64,000 nucleotides of DNA from Nageia nagi (GCA_050084985.1 JBITNC010000001.1:208506001-208570000); one strand, 5' to 3'; shown: positions 22,017 to 34,407, counted from the first letter of the stretch. The notes: generated from the letters alone by a model not told the origin. Translations and numbers: made by a program.

Positions 22017-23653
22017 TTATCATTAGCATGCTTGATTATTTAGTTAATCTATTTACATTTAATGATACTTTGTTAACTATTTATCATTAAGTACTTGTTT
22101 ATTATAGTCATATGCTTTGGAAAATATAAATAAACTTAGTCATGTTTAATATATTTTTTATCATAATTATTTTCTTTGGAATCATAATTTAACTTAGTCA
22201 TATTTATTACATTTCGATCATAGTCATTTTCTTTGAAATCATAATTTAACTTAGTCATGTTTATTGCATTTTTATCATAGTCACTTATTTTGAAAAATGC
22301 AATTAAAATTAGTCATGTTTAATGTGTTTTCAATTATAATCATTTATTAGGAAATTACAATTAAACTTAGTCATGTTTATTGCATTTTGATTACATTCAT
22401 TAGGAAAGATAATTAATATTAGTGATATTAATTATATTTTCAATCATAATCATTTATGGTTAAAATGAAATTAAATTTAGTCATATTTATTGTACTTTAG
22501 ACTATATTCATTTATTTAAAAATTATAATTAACATTAGTCATGTTAATTAAATTTGATCATTTAGATTATATTATCAAAATATTATTATATTTATGTTTA
22601 TTAATATTGGTCACATTAATATGACTAATTTATTTATTATTTATTTTGCAAGAAAATATTTGGACATATTTTACACCTCACCTTGCCATGTCATTGATGA
22701 TTCACCTAGCAAGAAAATAAAAAAATCTAAGACTCAAGTCATTGATTGATGACTCCCTAGTTATGCTCCAAATATGCTAAGTACATAAAAGAAAAAAGAA
22801 CTAAATGAACATGTTTCTAATTTTTCTCAAATAAAATCTTATGGTAATCTAATTTGAATTCAATCAAAGATCAATCAATTAATAGTCATTTTTTAGATTG
22901 AAATTTGTATGGATTCTAGTCTAATGATTTGACATGTTTCAAAAATCTATAAAAATAGGTTTACATCTCTATTTTGAGGCTAGAAATTGGTACAAACATC
23001 AAGCTTCAAATTTGTTGATTCCTATGTCTTGAAAGTGATAAATGTTGAAGCTATTACATCCAACAATATCCCATAAGCATCTAAGAAGAGTGATTGGGAA
23101 GCATTGATCTTAGGGAAAGTTGGAAATAAATCATTTCAAGCTTTATTACTCCTATCAGAACAAAGACACACCCATCATGTTTCTTGATCTTATTTTTATG
23201 TTCTATTTTTATAGTAGTCTTATCTCATCTCATGATATGTGTTGACTTTTGAATCTTATATTTTTGTTTACAAGTTGTGAAATTCCTAGGGTCTCAATAT
23301 TTTTACAATGAAACTCCCTCTCATTTTGAAAATGGCCCTTCTTTTTTGAAATGTCTTGGGTCACCATGTTTGGAAAGTGAATACAATTTGGGCTCATCTT
23401 GGGATCCAATCAGCTACATCATTTACCATCATTGAAAAATGGAATTATCATGTAATCTTTGGTATTTCTTAACACCCCTTAGACTTAGTGACATTATGAT
23501 CACTTGATCTTATTGATTTGAAAGGATGGCTTGAAGAAGCCTCCTTAAGGATTTTAATCAAAATTTTTTTATAGTTTTTTCTTATAAGGTCTAGTCTAGC
23601 TTATACATACTAGTTAAATGTTCAATTTTAAGTGATATTGAAGGAAATTTGCA
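22017..23653 (+). repeat. 5' LTR of element H (about 1.64 kb)
   Basis: Aligned with the right LTR from TTATCATTAGC (right copy TGTATCGTTAGC) to about 23,653. The exact 3' end is uncertain because the copies drift near AAGTGATATTGA. A TATAAAAATAGG element at about 22,949-22,960 is conserved in the other LTR (near 51,607-51,618) and is a plausible promoter core. No convincing primer site could be found after 23,653. Confidence 0.8.
22137..22560 (+). repeat. 58-bp tandem repeats in the H 5' LTR
   Basis: Eight copies marked by TAGTCATGTTTATT-like words at 22,137, 22,195, 22,252, 22,310, 22,368, 22,420, 22,478 and 22,536, mostly 57-58 bp apart. Between marks lie ATAATCATTT and AAATTACAATTAAA blocks. 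The matching array in the other LTR has one more partial copy and is where element I inserted. Confidence 0.85.
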
Positions 23654-23849
23654 TACTTTATTCCATGTAATTAAAGGAAATTTATAATATAACCTTTTAC
23701 AATGAAGACCATGGATATAAAAAATGAAGTGTGTATTTTTTACATTGAATCAATGAATAAAAATTTTTTATGAAGCAAAGTTAACATGTGTCAAAATTGA
23801 TCCTAACCCATTTTGGTATTGGAATTTTATTCCTTCTTATGATTATTTC
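23654..23849 (+). other. Short leader of element H
   Basis: AT-rich, no coding. Directly after it the linker of pol begins, so where gag and protease should lie there are only about 200 bases. Confidence 0.5.
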
Positions 23850-25450
23850 TTGTCTTCTACACATCTTGTGCCTTTTGTTCCACTTTATAATTATAAATTT
23901 ATGAGTCCTAATCTTGTTACATCTTCTCATGTTGTGAGTACCAATGTTGCCACTTATTCTAATGTTGTTGCTTCTAGTGAGGTTCCTTTTAGTGAAGATT
24001 CAAGTGGTAAATCCATTGGTTCACATACCTAACCTTAAGTTGGATAATAAAATCTACAAAATCAAATTCTCAACTTGCCTACCATTCCTTCCCTTAGAGA
24101 TATGGGACATCCTTTAAGCTCTCTTCCATCCAAAGAGCCATGTATTAAATCCATCTCCTTTATTAACAAGAAGAATGTTATGTCAACCACTCTTGAAATT
24201 AGTAAGGAACCTCATCCTTATTTATATTCTTGTGTTACTCCTAAAAATTTATCTAAGTTTGCTTTTGCTTATTTTGATGAGACTTGTGGTTGGAAAGGTT
24301 AAGGCCTTGGTAAATTTGAACATGGTATTGTTGAGCCTATTGTTGTTGAACCTTATTTACCATTTGATAAATTAGGTTTGGGTTATCAAAATAAATCTTT
24401 AATAATTAGTTCACCTCATGTCATTTCATGTGAAAGAGAAGCATCTATTTAGGAGCCTCGTTCTATCACTCAACTTTGTTGTGATGAAATTGAAGAGAAG
24501 TTATCCTTAGAAAGTTTATTTGTCAATACTCTTTCTCATGAAATATTGCCTACCATAAGCATTAGACCTTTTTCACCCCTTTCAATGTGGTTGATAATCA
24601 TTTGTTCTTTGATCAAGGCCTTTATGCTTTTGTGATTTGTTTTAATCCATTCTTCAACATGAGCATGCCTCTTGAATATGACATTGCTTCATCCCATCCA
24701 CCTTACATGCTTAATCATGATTATGGGAAATTTACTCAAGAGTTTGCACATATTTAAGTGGAGGAATTTTTGCAACATTAATTTTTTTATGTATGATCCT
24801 AATGTTATCTTTGGCCATTCTATTTTCACTTTATCTATAGATTTGTATACACTTTTAACATACTTTTTAGATATTGGATTGCATAGAATTCCTTTTGATG
24901 TTAATTACATTGATTTTTCTCTTGAAAATGCTCCTATTCCTCTTGATTATTTTCCATGTGATGAGTCTATAATTAACCATCTTGGTAGCTATGCTCATTT
25001 ACCATCATGTTATGAAGATATTTATCCTTCATTTTTAAACATAAATGCTTATTTTGGGAAATTTTCTTCTACTTTTGATTCTTATGAGAATGTTATTTTT
25101 AAAATGGAGGAATATTTTGATAAATACAATTCACAATATGAGGATGATGAAATTAATTTATTACATTTACCTCCTAATTGGATGACACTTGTCACATGCT
25201 CATTGAAGAAACAATTGAAGTTAACATTGGTGAAGATCCTAATAATTTTGATATTATGTTACTTGGAAAGATCTTAACTAAAGAAGAGAAAAAGTTATTT
25301 ATTCAACTTCTTAATAATTATATTAAAATATTTGCTTGAAAATATTCTAATATGCTAGGATTGGATTCTAATCTTATTGTTCATAACCTTATCCTTGAGA
25401 AAGATGCAAAACCCATTAAGCAAAAATTAAGAAAAATCCATCCAAAAATT
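23850..25450 (+). pseudogene. Protease-RT linker of element H with a G-patch-like segment
   Basis: Starts in an S/V-rich stretch (MSSTHLVPFVPLYNYKF). At 24,260-24,380 it reads FDETCGWKG, stop, GLGKFEHGIVEPIVVEP and LGLGYQNKS: a Trp-Gly-x-Gly-Leu-Gly core and a second Gly-Leu-Gly, resembling a G-patch. Element I has the same block (44,690-44,590). An acidic region follows (24,870-25,190; DEINLLHLPPNW), then after a frameshift near 25,190 IEETIEVNIGEDPNNF and LLGKILTKEEKKLFIQLL (25,200-25,310). It ends with KPIKQKLRKIHPKIAHLIKEE, the N-terminal lead-in to RT. The part between 24,390 and 24,780 is badly shifted. Confidence 0.7.
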
Positions 25451-26400
25451 GCACACCTTATTAAAGAAGAACTTTAAAAACTTTTGATGCTAGTTTTATC
25501 ACACCTATTGATTATCCTACATGGGTTTCTAATGTTTTTCCAATTGGTAAGAAAATAGTAGGCATTCAAATATGCACTAAGTTTTGAGATATTAATAAAT
25601 ATTATCCAAAAGATGATTTTCCTTTAACTAAAATTGAAAATATAGTAGATATAATTGTAGATCATGAAATGATCTCACTCATGGATGGTTTTAGTGGCTA
25701 TAATCAGATTTATATTACAAAAACTTATCACCATAAAATTACATTCACAACATCTTGGGGAACCTTATGCTATAAGGTTATGCCCTTTGGTTTAAAGAAT
25801 GCAAATGCCACATACCAACATGCCATGAAATATATCTTTCATGACTACATGGGTAACATTGTTAAATATTATGTAGATGATCTTTTGGAAAAATCTAAAA
25901 CTAAAGATACATATCTTAAAGTTCTTGTAAAGATTTTTGATATACTTATTGAGTATAATCTAAGACTTAATCCTAAAAAGTGTGTATTTGGTGTAACTTC
26001 TAGAAAAAGTTTGGGCTACATTATTTCAAGAAGAGGAATTGCAGTTGATCCTACTAAAATTAAAGCTATAACTAAAATGCTTCCCCCTCATAATCTTAAA
26101 AAGATAATAAATTTATTAGGTAAAATTAATGCAATCCATAGATTCATTGCCTAATTATTTTACAAGTACAAACCCTTTAATAACATTTTAAAGAAAGGAG
26201 TAAAATTTGAATGGATAGAGGAGTGTGAAGAAGCTTTTGACCAAATAAAAAAATACCTCTTTTCTCCTCCTATTTTGATTCCACCCAATCCTTCAAATCC
26301 ATTTCACTTGTATATTTTTACTATAGATATTATTATTGGGATCATATTAGCATAAAACAATGACATGAACAAAGAGAATGCCATTTATTATATAACTAGA
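25451..26400 (+). pseudogene. Tat reverse transcriptase of element H
   Basis: RT blocks are in order: ITPIDYPTWVSNVFPIGKK (25,500), KYYPKDDFPLTKIE, MISLMDGFSGYNQIYI (25,669 onward), KVMPFGLKNANATYQHAM, then VKYYVDDLLEKSK with the catalytic YVDD (about 25,867-25,880), and LRLNPKKCVFGVTS. The thumb and connection follow (KKGVKFEWIEECEEAFDQIK at 26,195). Only a few stops interrupt (after KEEL, in CTKF*DINK, after HRFIA). The YVDD motif is intact. DNA synthesis from genomic RNA would be its role. Confidence 0.9.
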
Positions 26401-27270
26401 ACTCCTATTGACTATGATGTTTATTACATCCATATTGATAAATTATGCCTTGATATTATATTTTCAACACATAAATTATGACACTATATGCTCAATCATA
26501 AGACTTATGTTGTTGCTATAAGGGATCCTTTGAGATACTTGATAAGCCATGCATGTGTTAATTCACATACATCTAAATGGATAATGCTATTAATTGAATT
26601 TGACCTTGAGTTTATGAAATAAAACAATATAAAAGTGCAAGTTATTATTTATCAACTTGTTGAAGCTCCATTGCATGATTCATAACCTTTGGCATTTGAT
26701 TTTCTTAACGATTCCATATTTGTTTTGCTTGAATATGAGGATTTTGTTTACACTAAATAAGAAGACTTTGACATTACCCTTTTCTTTTATGGTTCCAAAT
26801 ATGAACAAGGAGGTGGTGTTGGTATTATTTTCATTACACCTCAATAAGTACCCATCCCCTTGTATTTTAAGCTCAAATTCCCTTGTACTAATAAAATGGT
26901 TGAATATGATTCCCTTATTCTTTATATTCAAACTATACTTAAGCTAAATTTCAAGACCATTAAAATTATTTATGATTCTCAAATTATTGTTAATCAAGTA
27001 ATTAGAACTTATCATTTCCATAACGAGTTTCTCAAAAAGTTTAAATATGTTGTTGATCAACTCCTCTTAAAATTTGATAAGTATACCATTGAATCCCCCC
27101 CAAGATCCACCAATATATTTGTAGACACCATTGCTAATTTGGGTTTTCTTATTCCCTCTCAAGATAATCAAGATAAGCTCATTATCCATATCATCACATT
27201 GCATAACTCCTCTTACATTGTTGGACCCACCATTAATCAAATTGAAATTGATAATGCTAATCCTTGATAT
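26330..27270 (+). pseudogene. Dual RNase H of element H
   Basis: The first RNase H follows RT (FTIDIIIGIILA, then IYYITRTPIDYDVYYIHIDK, about 26,318-26,640). The second, the archaeal-type RNase H that marks the Tat lineage, runs 26,770-27,140: FFYGSKYEQGGGVGIIFITP, FKLKFPCTNKMVEYDSL, IKIIYDSQIIVNQV. Its first catalytic Asp (FDG in element I) is Tyr here. Stops occur after ILA, KL, FMK and TPQ. The same frame continues to integrase. Confidence 0.85.
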
Positions 27271-28512
27271 GAACTTGTAAAAGATTTTCTCAATCTTGGA
27301 ATTTGTCCCCAAGATATGAATAAAACTAAAAGAAGATGCTTTAAATAAAACTTTGCTAAATACACCTTGTTGGAGGACATCATTTATAAAAGAGGCTATG
27401 AAGGCATTCTTTTAAGATGTCTTAAACTTAATAAAATTCCACTTGCATTATCACAAGTACATGATGGTACATGTGATGGCCACTTTAGTGGTATAGAAAT
27501 TGTAAAACATTTGTTAATAATGGGATACTTTTGGCCAAAACTTGAAAATGATTATGTTTCCTATGCATTAAATGCCAACAATTTGTAAACCTTTATCATT
27601 TACCTTCTCAAGACTTGTAACTTGTTGCAACAATATGGTCCTTTTTACAAAGGGGGTTTGACCTTATTGGCCAAGTATATACCAATTATTCTCAAGTAAA
27701 TAAATTTATAATTACTACCATTGAATATTTACCAAGTGGGTAGAATCCATGACCTTAGTTGAAGTTAAAGAACTTAAAATTGTGGAGTTTATTGAGACCA
27801 ACCTTATTTGTAGATTTGGAATCCCTTCTAAATTAATCATGGAAAATGAAGTCTCTTTTAATGAAAAGAATTTTAAAGCTTTGTGTGATAAGTATCATAT
27901 TCAACTAAGTTTATCCACATATTATTACCTTTAAGATAATGGACAAGTTGAATCCTCTAACAAAATAATTGCTAAAGCACTTCAAAAGTTTGTTAGAGAC
28001 TCACAAATGGACTGGCATACCAAACTTTCCTATGCATTATGGGCCTATAGAACAAGCATTTGTACACCTACTTGAGTAACATATTTTTCATTAGTTTATG
28101 GTGTTGAAGCTAATTTTCCTATTGAACTTGAAATCTAATTCCTTCGTATTTCTTTGTAATAATTTCTTGATGAAACTACCTATAGGCAAGATAGGCTTTC
28201 TTAGCTTGATTTACTTGATGAGAAACACATAAGTGCACTTAAACATTTGAGAATTTACCAATAATGTATCAATATATATTATTATAAAAAGTACATTACT
28301 ATGAATTTGAAGTTGGTGATCTTGTATTAAAGAAAAACCAACAAACTACAAGTCAACCAAGAGTAGAAAGAGGAAAAATTTCACCTAATTAGTTGAGTCC
28401 TTACATTATAATAAGCAAATATGGTTTTAAAGCATACAAATTGGAAACCTTGGATGGTGTTGAATATGTTGAACCAATCAACATCATTCACCTTAATCCC
28501 TTATATGCTTAG
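27271..28512 (+). pseudogene. Tat integrase of element H
   Basis: The zinc domain begins LLEDIIYKRGYEGILLRCL (27,367), with HDGTCDGHFSGIEIVKHLL and YFWPKL, but the two Cys are lost. The core: GFDLIGQVYTNYSQVNKF after a shift, then ICRFGIPSKLIMENEVSF, in which the second catalytic Asp is Glu, and DNGQVESSNKIIAKALQKF with the catalytic Glu. The C-terminal part reads LDEKHISALKHLRIYQ and ends HLNPLYA with a stop at 28,510-28,512. At least three frameshifts and several stops. It would insert the cDNA; it is now inactive. Confidence 0.85.
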
Positions 28513-31100
28513 CCTTCACAAGCAACCTTCAAAAATGAAAAAAATATTTTGCCAAAAATAATAAAAAAATAGAAAATACCAAAAAAAAGTAAAACATTTA
28601 ATAAACATAGAAATAAATGTAGAAAATATAAAATTCAAAAAGAGTCTTGCATATCATGCCTTCAATCATAATCCTCCCTTTGTATTATCTTGGAATTATG
28701 AAAAGGTTTTCAAGAACTATAGTAAGTAGTTCAAGGTTCCTTTTCATTTATCACTTATCTTGTATCATCACTTTTGATCATTTCCTTTGGAGTTGATACT
28801 TAGTGTTCTGCCAATTTTTAATGTCATCCTACCTTTTTTGGGTGCATGGGAAAAATAATTCACTCATATCCTATCCATACTTAATTTAGTTATATATTTT
28901 TATATTTGTTTTTTCACCATTTCAAATGTATATATCACCATCATGACACTAACCATTGGATAATCTCTTCTACCTAGTCCAATATGGAGCTAGTACATGT
29001 TGTACACATTAAGATGGAACTTGATCTTTATGTCTCTTCTTTTTCCATCATGTCATTTTTATCTTGCCACTTAAATAGTCCTTCATCATTGCATTCATAT
29101 GTTGGGGCTATTGAGTGACACTGCTTAGCAATATTTGAAATTACTTGATAAAAGAACTCATTCTACACATTAAGATGGAAGTCAATCCCAAATCAATTTT
29201 CAATTTTATTTTATCCCTTCATTGTTTGGTGACATTATTTAATATCTTTATTTCTAGTAATGTTAATTTTTATGTCATTTTATCTTATTTTGATGAACTT
29301 TTCACTTTTCACCTTTTGACACTTTCAGCTTTTTGGCTTTTATTTGGCCTTCAAAAACTTGTTTAACCATGTCTGTTTCCTATTCCACTCCTTTTTTTTT
29401 CTTCATAGTTCTAAATGTGGTCATATTCCATAAGTTTCATTATGTTTTTATTTTCCTTGTATTTTCTTTAGCCTCCAAAAATGGGCTACTTGGCCACTTT
29501 GCTCACCTTTTCAACCTATGATGATTTATTTCATTTGATCATTCTACCTTTATATTTTATATTATTTTTTATTATTGTGTCTTATCATACCTTAACAAGT
29601 CATTTTGGCTTGCTTTGTATCCATTTCCAAGTCCATTTTATTTTAGGACCAAAGGTCCCAAAATTTGACACCTTGAAAAATTGCCTTTGGTTTGCTCATT
29701 TTAAACCTATCAAACTACATCCATTTTTTATTATGTTAATTTCTTATGGATCTATGTTATTTTATCAATCATCCTTCCAAATTCCATAGGTTAACTTTAT
29801 CATTTGATACCTTTTTGAATCCCAAATAGAAGCCTACTTAAAATGGTGCACTTTCAGTGAGCACTATAAGTTTTTCCCAAAGTTAAAGTTAGCTTCAATT
29901 CAAAAAGAATTCAAATGAGCTCCATTTTTTGAGCTATTTTTTCCAGCACTTTGATTTTTAATCCACCTATCATATCATCAAATTTGTTTTGTAAACTAGC
30001 ACGGTGGTTGCTTGTTTTTGAGTGTCAAATTTGGTCTTTTTTTTCACTTTTTCCAAGATCTCAAAATTGGTGAAGTTTTATTTTGTATCCTTTTAGTTGT
30101 AGTTTTGTAACTCATTTGAATTGATCATGTTACTTTTCATTATAATCTACTTTTTAATGTGTCATTAGGGTTAATATTTTATAATGAATTTTAATGTCTT
30201 TTTGGTTTCTTTTACATCATTTTAAGTGTGTTTTTGCTTATATGATTTTTTGTATGGCTACTTATCTATTTTATTTGTCTATTATTATTTATTTTCATTT
30301 AGTCTAGTTATCCATTTTTAGCCAATATTTTACTTATTTATCTTATAATGACATGTCTTCAATTTTTCACTTGATTTTTTTCTTAATGTTTTGTTATCTT
30401 TTCTCCATGCCTTGTTATCTTTTTATCTTCCTATTATTATTTTTATCATTTTTCCTTTATATCATTTATTAATGATGATATTTTTCTCATTATTATTCTT
30501 ATCTTTTTAATTTTGTCATTTTTATGTTATGTAAATGATTGGTTTAATTTTGTTATCATTATCACTTCATATTATTTTGTCCATTTTTCATCCTTATTTT
30601 TTCTCAAGTGTGTTTATTTGTAAATGTGGTTATCCATACATGTTCATTTTTCCATACATAGTTTAAACCATCATTCACATCTATACCCTTGCATACATTA
30701 TAAATATAGCTCATAAAACATGAAACGTGCATTGCATCCATCAAAACATAATCTAAAAATCATCATAAATCATTCAACCTAGAGCATACATCTAAAACAT
30801 CACATCCATAAAAACATAAATAACATACATCATGCATCAAACCATAGGCATATATATATCAAAATTGACCTCCAGGACATAAATAAATAAATAGTCCATC
30901 CATGATAGATATGCTACATCACATATAGTACAACTCATGTATAATCTACATCACCCATGTCTCCTCAAAATATGTGAACTCAAGGGTTGAGAGGAATGGT
31001 GATGTGATCAGCTAGACTACCTTATATGATAGTGTGAGCCTTGAGAAGTAGTAGGAATTTGATATGTACCCTTCCTAGTAGCTATCTTAGATGAACTTAA
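28513..31100. other. T-rich untranslated region of element H
   Basis: Two kilobases (28,600-30,660) are strongly T-rich on the plus strand, followed by a CATA-rich 300-base piece (30,650-30,960). Open frames at 29,145-29,789 are Phe/Leu-rich products of this composition. Element I has an extra sense ORF in the equivalent place; no counterpart is seen here. Confidence 0.6.
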
Positions 31101-31104
31101 CACT

Positions 31105-32248
31105 ACTAGAATTGAGTGTCATATCCATCCAAACTCCTCCATGTAGGCCAACACCCTATCATTTACCTTCCTAAGGTGATTATTCTGCCCATCAATTGCA
31201 TGCTCCAAAGTGGCAATCTATTGCTCTACTACAACTAGCTATCCCTCTAGATGCATGATCCTTCATTATGCTATCACTAGATCTCTCCACTCCTATAGTA
31301 CAGGAGGACCCATCCTTATGTCTAGAGAAGCACCCCAATCATCTCCACCATAACCCATCCCCCAATTATGGTCTCCACCACCATCACCCCCTCCATCTCC
31401 ACCATCCCATCCCCCATCACCCCCATCCCATCAACCATCACCTCCACCATCCCTACTATCACCACCACCTATATACTTGCTAACCTACTTACCTAGATGT
31501 GCTCCCACCCCTACATTTGGAGGAGGAGGTAGCATGCCATCCCTCACCACCATCTCTTTATACACCATTGCTAGTAATGTTGGCCCCCATATAAAAACTA
31601 TCCCATTCTCATGCATTCATATTTGCATGTCATAGAGTTTCTAGGGGAAGAGCACCATGAAGGAGTTTGGGTAGATGTGACTTATAATGATAATCATCAC
31701 AAAAACCAATCATGCCTTATGGAGGCCATCCCTTTAGTTAGCCTCATAATCAAATCTACTCATCCCACATTAGACATGACACTAGTCAACTCTAATCAAT
31801 CTTGCTATAGCTTCCTATCACCCAATATCTTCTCCCACTCAAATAATGTGTTCTCCCTCTATAAGGACCTTAAAAATCTACCATATATCCTCCAAAGTGA
31901 TGTTACACTCTCTTATAGGTATAATAAAGGTGTTGATGGAGGCATCCAACTTCTTGACTAATGCAATCAGGTAACTACTATCACACATCATGGGATCCAT
32001 CATCCTAATGTACCCAATCCTAATTGTAAAGAGCCACTCCTAGTCCTCATTTCTCATTATCATATATAGAAGGTCCTATATGGACCAAAAGTAGTACCAC
32101 ATGTCAACTCGCTCATTAACCTATCCAAAATTATAAAAAACCAACTCTCATAAAAAATAACTAGGGGTAGGGTATTTTCTTTCTTAGTCTCTATGAAATG
32201 TAATACCCCATTGCATTTATAGGTGGGAAAAGTGGGAAACCCTAGCAT
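31105..32248 (-). pseudogene. Antisense plant-mobile-domain gene remnant of element H
   Basis: Read on the minus strand from 32,248: FYESWFFIILDRLM, FGPYRTFYI, then DWVH and GSHDV with shifts, then DSSYLIALVKKLDASINTF and IRECNITLEDIW (about 31,985-31,885). The last block matches LLDRWDAVTCTFHFSI and GEMTITVEDIHRLYRLP of element I's PMD gene. Downstream are a Gly/Asp-rich linker of GGD repeats (about 31,500-31,330) and a probable coiled coil (IATLEHAIDGQNNHLRK, near 31,210-31,160). Many stops and frameshifts. It lies between pol and the 3' LTR on the opposite strand, the known position of antisense extra ORFs in Tat elements. Plus-strand frames at 31,268-31,961 are its shadows. Confidence 0.75.
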
Positions 32249-32977
32249 TCATACCTAAGAAACACTAGGACCCCCTATGTTTCCAATTTCTCACCCTGTT
32301 TGGGTCCAAATTAGGTCTAGATGCTTCAATTTTGTTCTTTTATCTATCTATCTATGTATTGTCTAGTATTCTACCCTATTTCATGATTCATTTTATATTA
32401 TTTTGTTTCAATTTACCCTCTTATTTTTAGTTTTTCTACCTAGCCCTATTTTTGTAATTAATTAACTTAAAAATCTAATTAAATATAGGATTAGGTTCTA
32501 ATGCTAACTTGGAGGGCCCATGGCCTATTTTGGATGTGGGGTCTCTATGCCATGTTAGTGAATCATCTAAGTAGTAGGAGGAAGTGGTAGAATTAGAGCC
32601 TCATTAGCAAGAATGCATCAAAGAGAATGAGCCAAGTTAGCCCTAGGTTTTCCCTCTTAAAGTTGCTTGATTAGAAATGGAGCTACATTTTTTACCTCTT
32701 TAGGAAATGCCCTAGTATTTTGGGAATGTAGTTGCATTTAGGAAATGTGGTCATATTTATGAAATGCAATCATGTTTTATCTTATTCTTCTCTTTTTCCA
32801 ACCTTCCATTGTCAAACACATCCCCATATTTTTTGATTTATTGCAAATGCATTTGAGGGGGATTACACATATCACTTAGGGTAGTTAGCCATCATATGAC
32901 ATTCATCTCATATCACTCAAAATTATTTTTTTTCATTACATTTAACCTAAGCAAAATGCAAATAAAAATGGGCAAAA
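32249..32977. other. 3' untranslated region of element H, polypurine-like end
   Basis: No gene. Short near-repeats of TAGGAAATG occur at 32,700-32,770. The last bases before the LTR, AAAAATGGGCAAAA (32,965-32,977), are purine-rich and probably the plus-strand primer. Confidence 0.5.
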
Positions 32978-33559
32978 TGTATCGTTAGCATTCTTGATTA
33001 TTTAGTTAACCTAGTTACATTTAATGATACTTTATCAATTATTGATCATTGATTACTTGTTTACCATAGTCATTTTCTTTAGAAAATACAATTAAAATTA
33101 GTCATATTTAATGTATTTTCAATCATAATTATTTTCTTTGGAATCACAATTTAATTTAGTCATTTTTATTGTATTTCTATCACAGTCATTTTGTTTGGAA
33201 TCATAATTTAACTTAGTCATGTTTATTGCACTTGGATCAGTCATTTATTTTATAAAATGCAATTAAATTTAGTCATGTTTAATGTGTTTTCAATCATAAT
33301 CATTTATTAGGAAATTGCAATTAAAGTTAGTCATGTTTATTACATTTTGATCATAGTCATTGGGAAAGATAATTAATATTAGTCATATTAATTATGTTTT
33401 CTATCATAATCATTTATGGTTAAAGTATAATTAAATTTAGTCATATTTATTATACTTTGGACTATATATTTATCTATTTAAAAATTATAATTAACATTAG
33501 TCATGTTATTTATGATTTTGGTCTTAGCTATTCATGGCTAAACTAGTCATGTTAATTAA
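32978..33559 (+). repeat. 3' LTR of element H, left part
   Basis: Starts TGTATCGTTAGC and follows the left LTR through the 58-bp repeats. It stops at ATTAA (33,555-33,559), the target site of element I, and continues at 51,218. Confidence 0.85.
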
Positions 33560-34392
33560 TGTTGCAATGAAAATTGAGCTGGAATATAGAATAACATAAA
33601 ATAAAAATTACTCTTCAATCTTCATTGAATCTCAAATTATATAACATAGATAAACATGTTGTAATTGCAAAATGATATTCAATCTCAGTTCAAACTACAA
33701 TTTTCCCTTAGAAGGGACTTTTTACAAATGTATGTGCCAAAATAAGAGTATTATATCTCCATTGTTTTTGGGATGCTTGCTTCTCTTCTTGATGTAGACA
33801 ACCTGTAAATCCTACACACATGCAAGAGACAATAACATCAAAGCATCTATGTGTAACATTGTATTAAAATGAAACTAGCATAAAACAATAAAAGGAATGA
33901 GTTCATAAGATTTTGGCAGCATTACCCTACTTCAAAATTGGGTTCAATTGGGGTCCATATTGCTTTGTATTAGCTTGTATTTATAGATTTTTATGTGAGA
34001 CGTTCCAAGGCTGGAAAGGGGAAGTGAAGAGCCACCATAAGTCGTAACTGACCTCCTCTATCCACCTCATCATGGGAGATGAAGCGTTCCAACTTCCTTT
34101 TTTGATTTTTGTTTGACTATTGCAGAGTCACCAATGTTTGTATGTCAAATGTCGGCGATCACCTCAAAATGCCGACGTTTGATATGGAACACCGATGACT
34201 AGTTAATTATATTAAAATGACCGCCTAAAAGTCAAATTTCATCAAAAAGGGGTCATGTGACCATTCATTTTGCATACACTCGATGAGAGGTATCCAATAA
34301 TAAGGTTTCTAAACCTATTTTATGTTGTCACACTGAGTTATGATTATTCTAATGTTTACTTAGTTAACAAGGGACATTTTTAGGTGTCTACA
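33560..34392 (-). repeat. 3' LTR of element I
   Basis: 833 bp, plus-strand TGTTGCAATG to GGTGTCTACA. A minus-strand TATA box TATAAATA lies at 33,978-33,985. The stretch 34,131-34,205 holds about half of all differences from the other LTR. Confidence 0.93.
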
Positions 34393-34407
34393 TTTTGCCC
34401 CTTTTTG
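34393..34407 (-). other. Polypurine tract of element I
   Basis: The minus strand reads CAAAAAGGGGCAAAA directly against the LTR start TGTAGACA, a textbook plus-strand primer. Elements J and H end in similar GGGGCAAA or GGGCAAAA words. Confidence 0.9.

Noticed and set aside
22137-22560. Regular repeats resembling a CRISPR array
   Set aside because: The units are contiguous tandem repeats without unique spacers, lie inside an LTR and are copied in the other LTR; the genome is plant.
25669-26154. Endogenous pararetrovirus (caulimovirid) RT
   Set aside because: The RT is followed by RNase H, archaeal-type RNase H and integrase and is flanked by LTRs, which fits Ty3/gypsy Tat and not a caulimovirid.
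29145-29789. Overlapping hydrophobic open frames that could be membrane proteins
   Set aside because: They lie in a 2-kb T-rich block where Phe and Leu codons arise by composition; no start context, no domain, all frames similar.
31268-31483. His/Pro-rich plus-strand frame
   Set aside because: It is the reverse reading of the Gly/Asp-rich linker of the antisense PMD remnant of element H.
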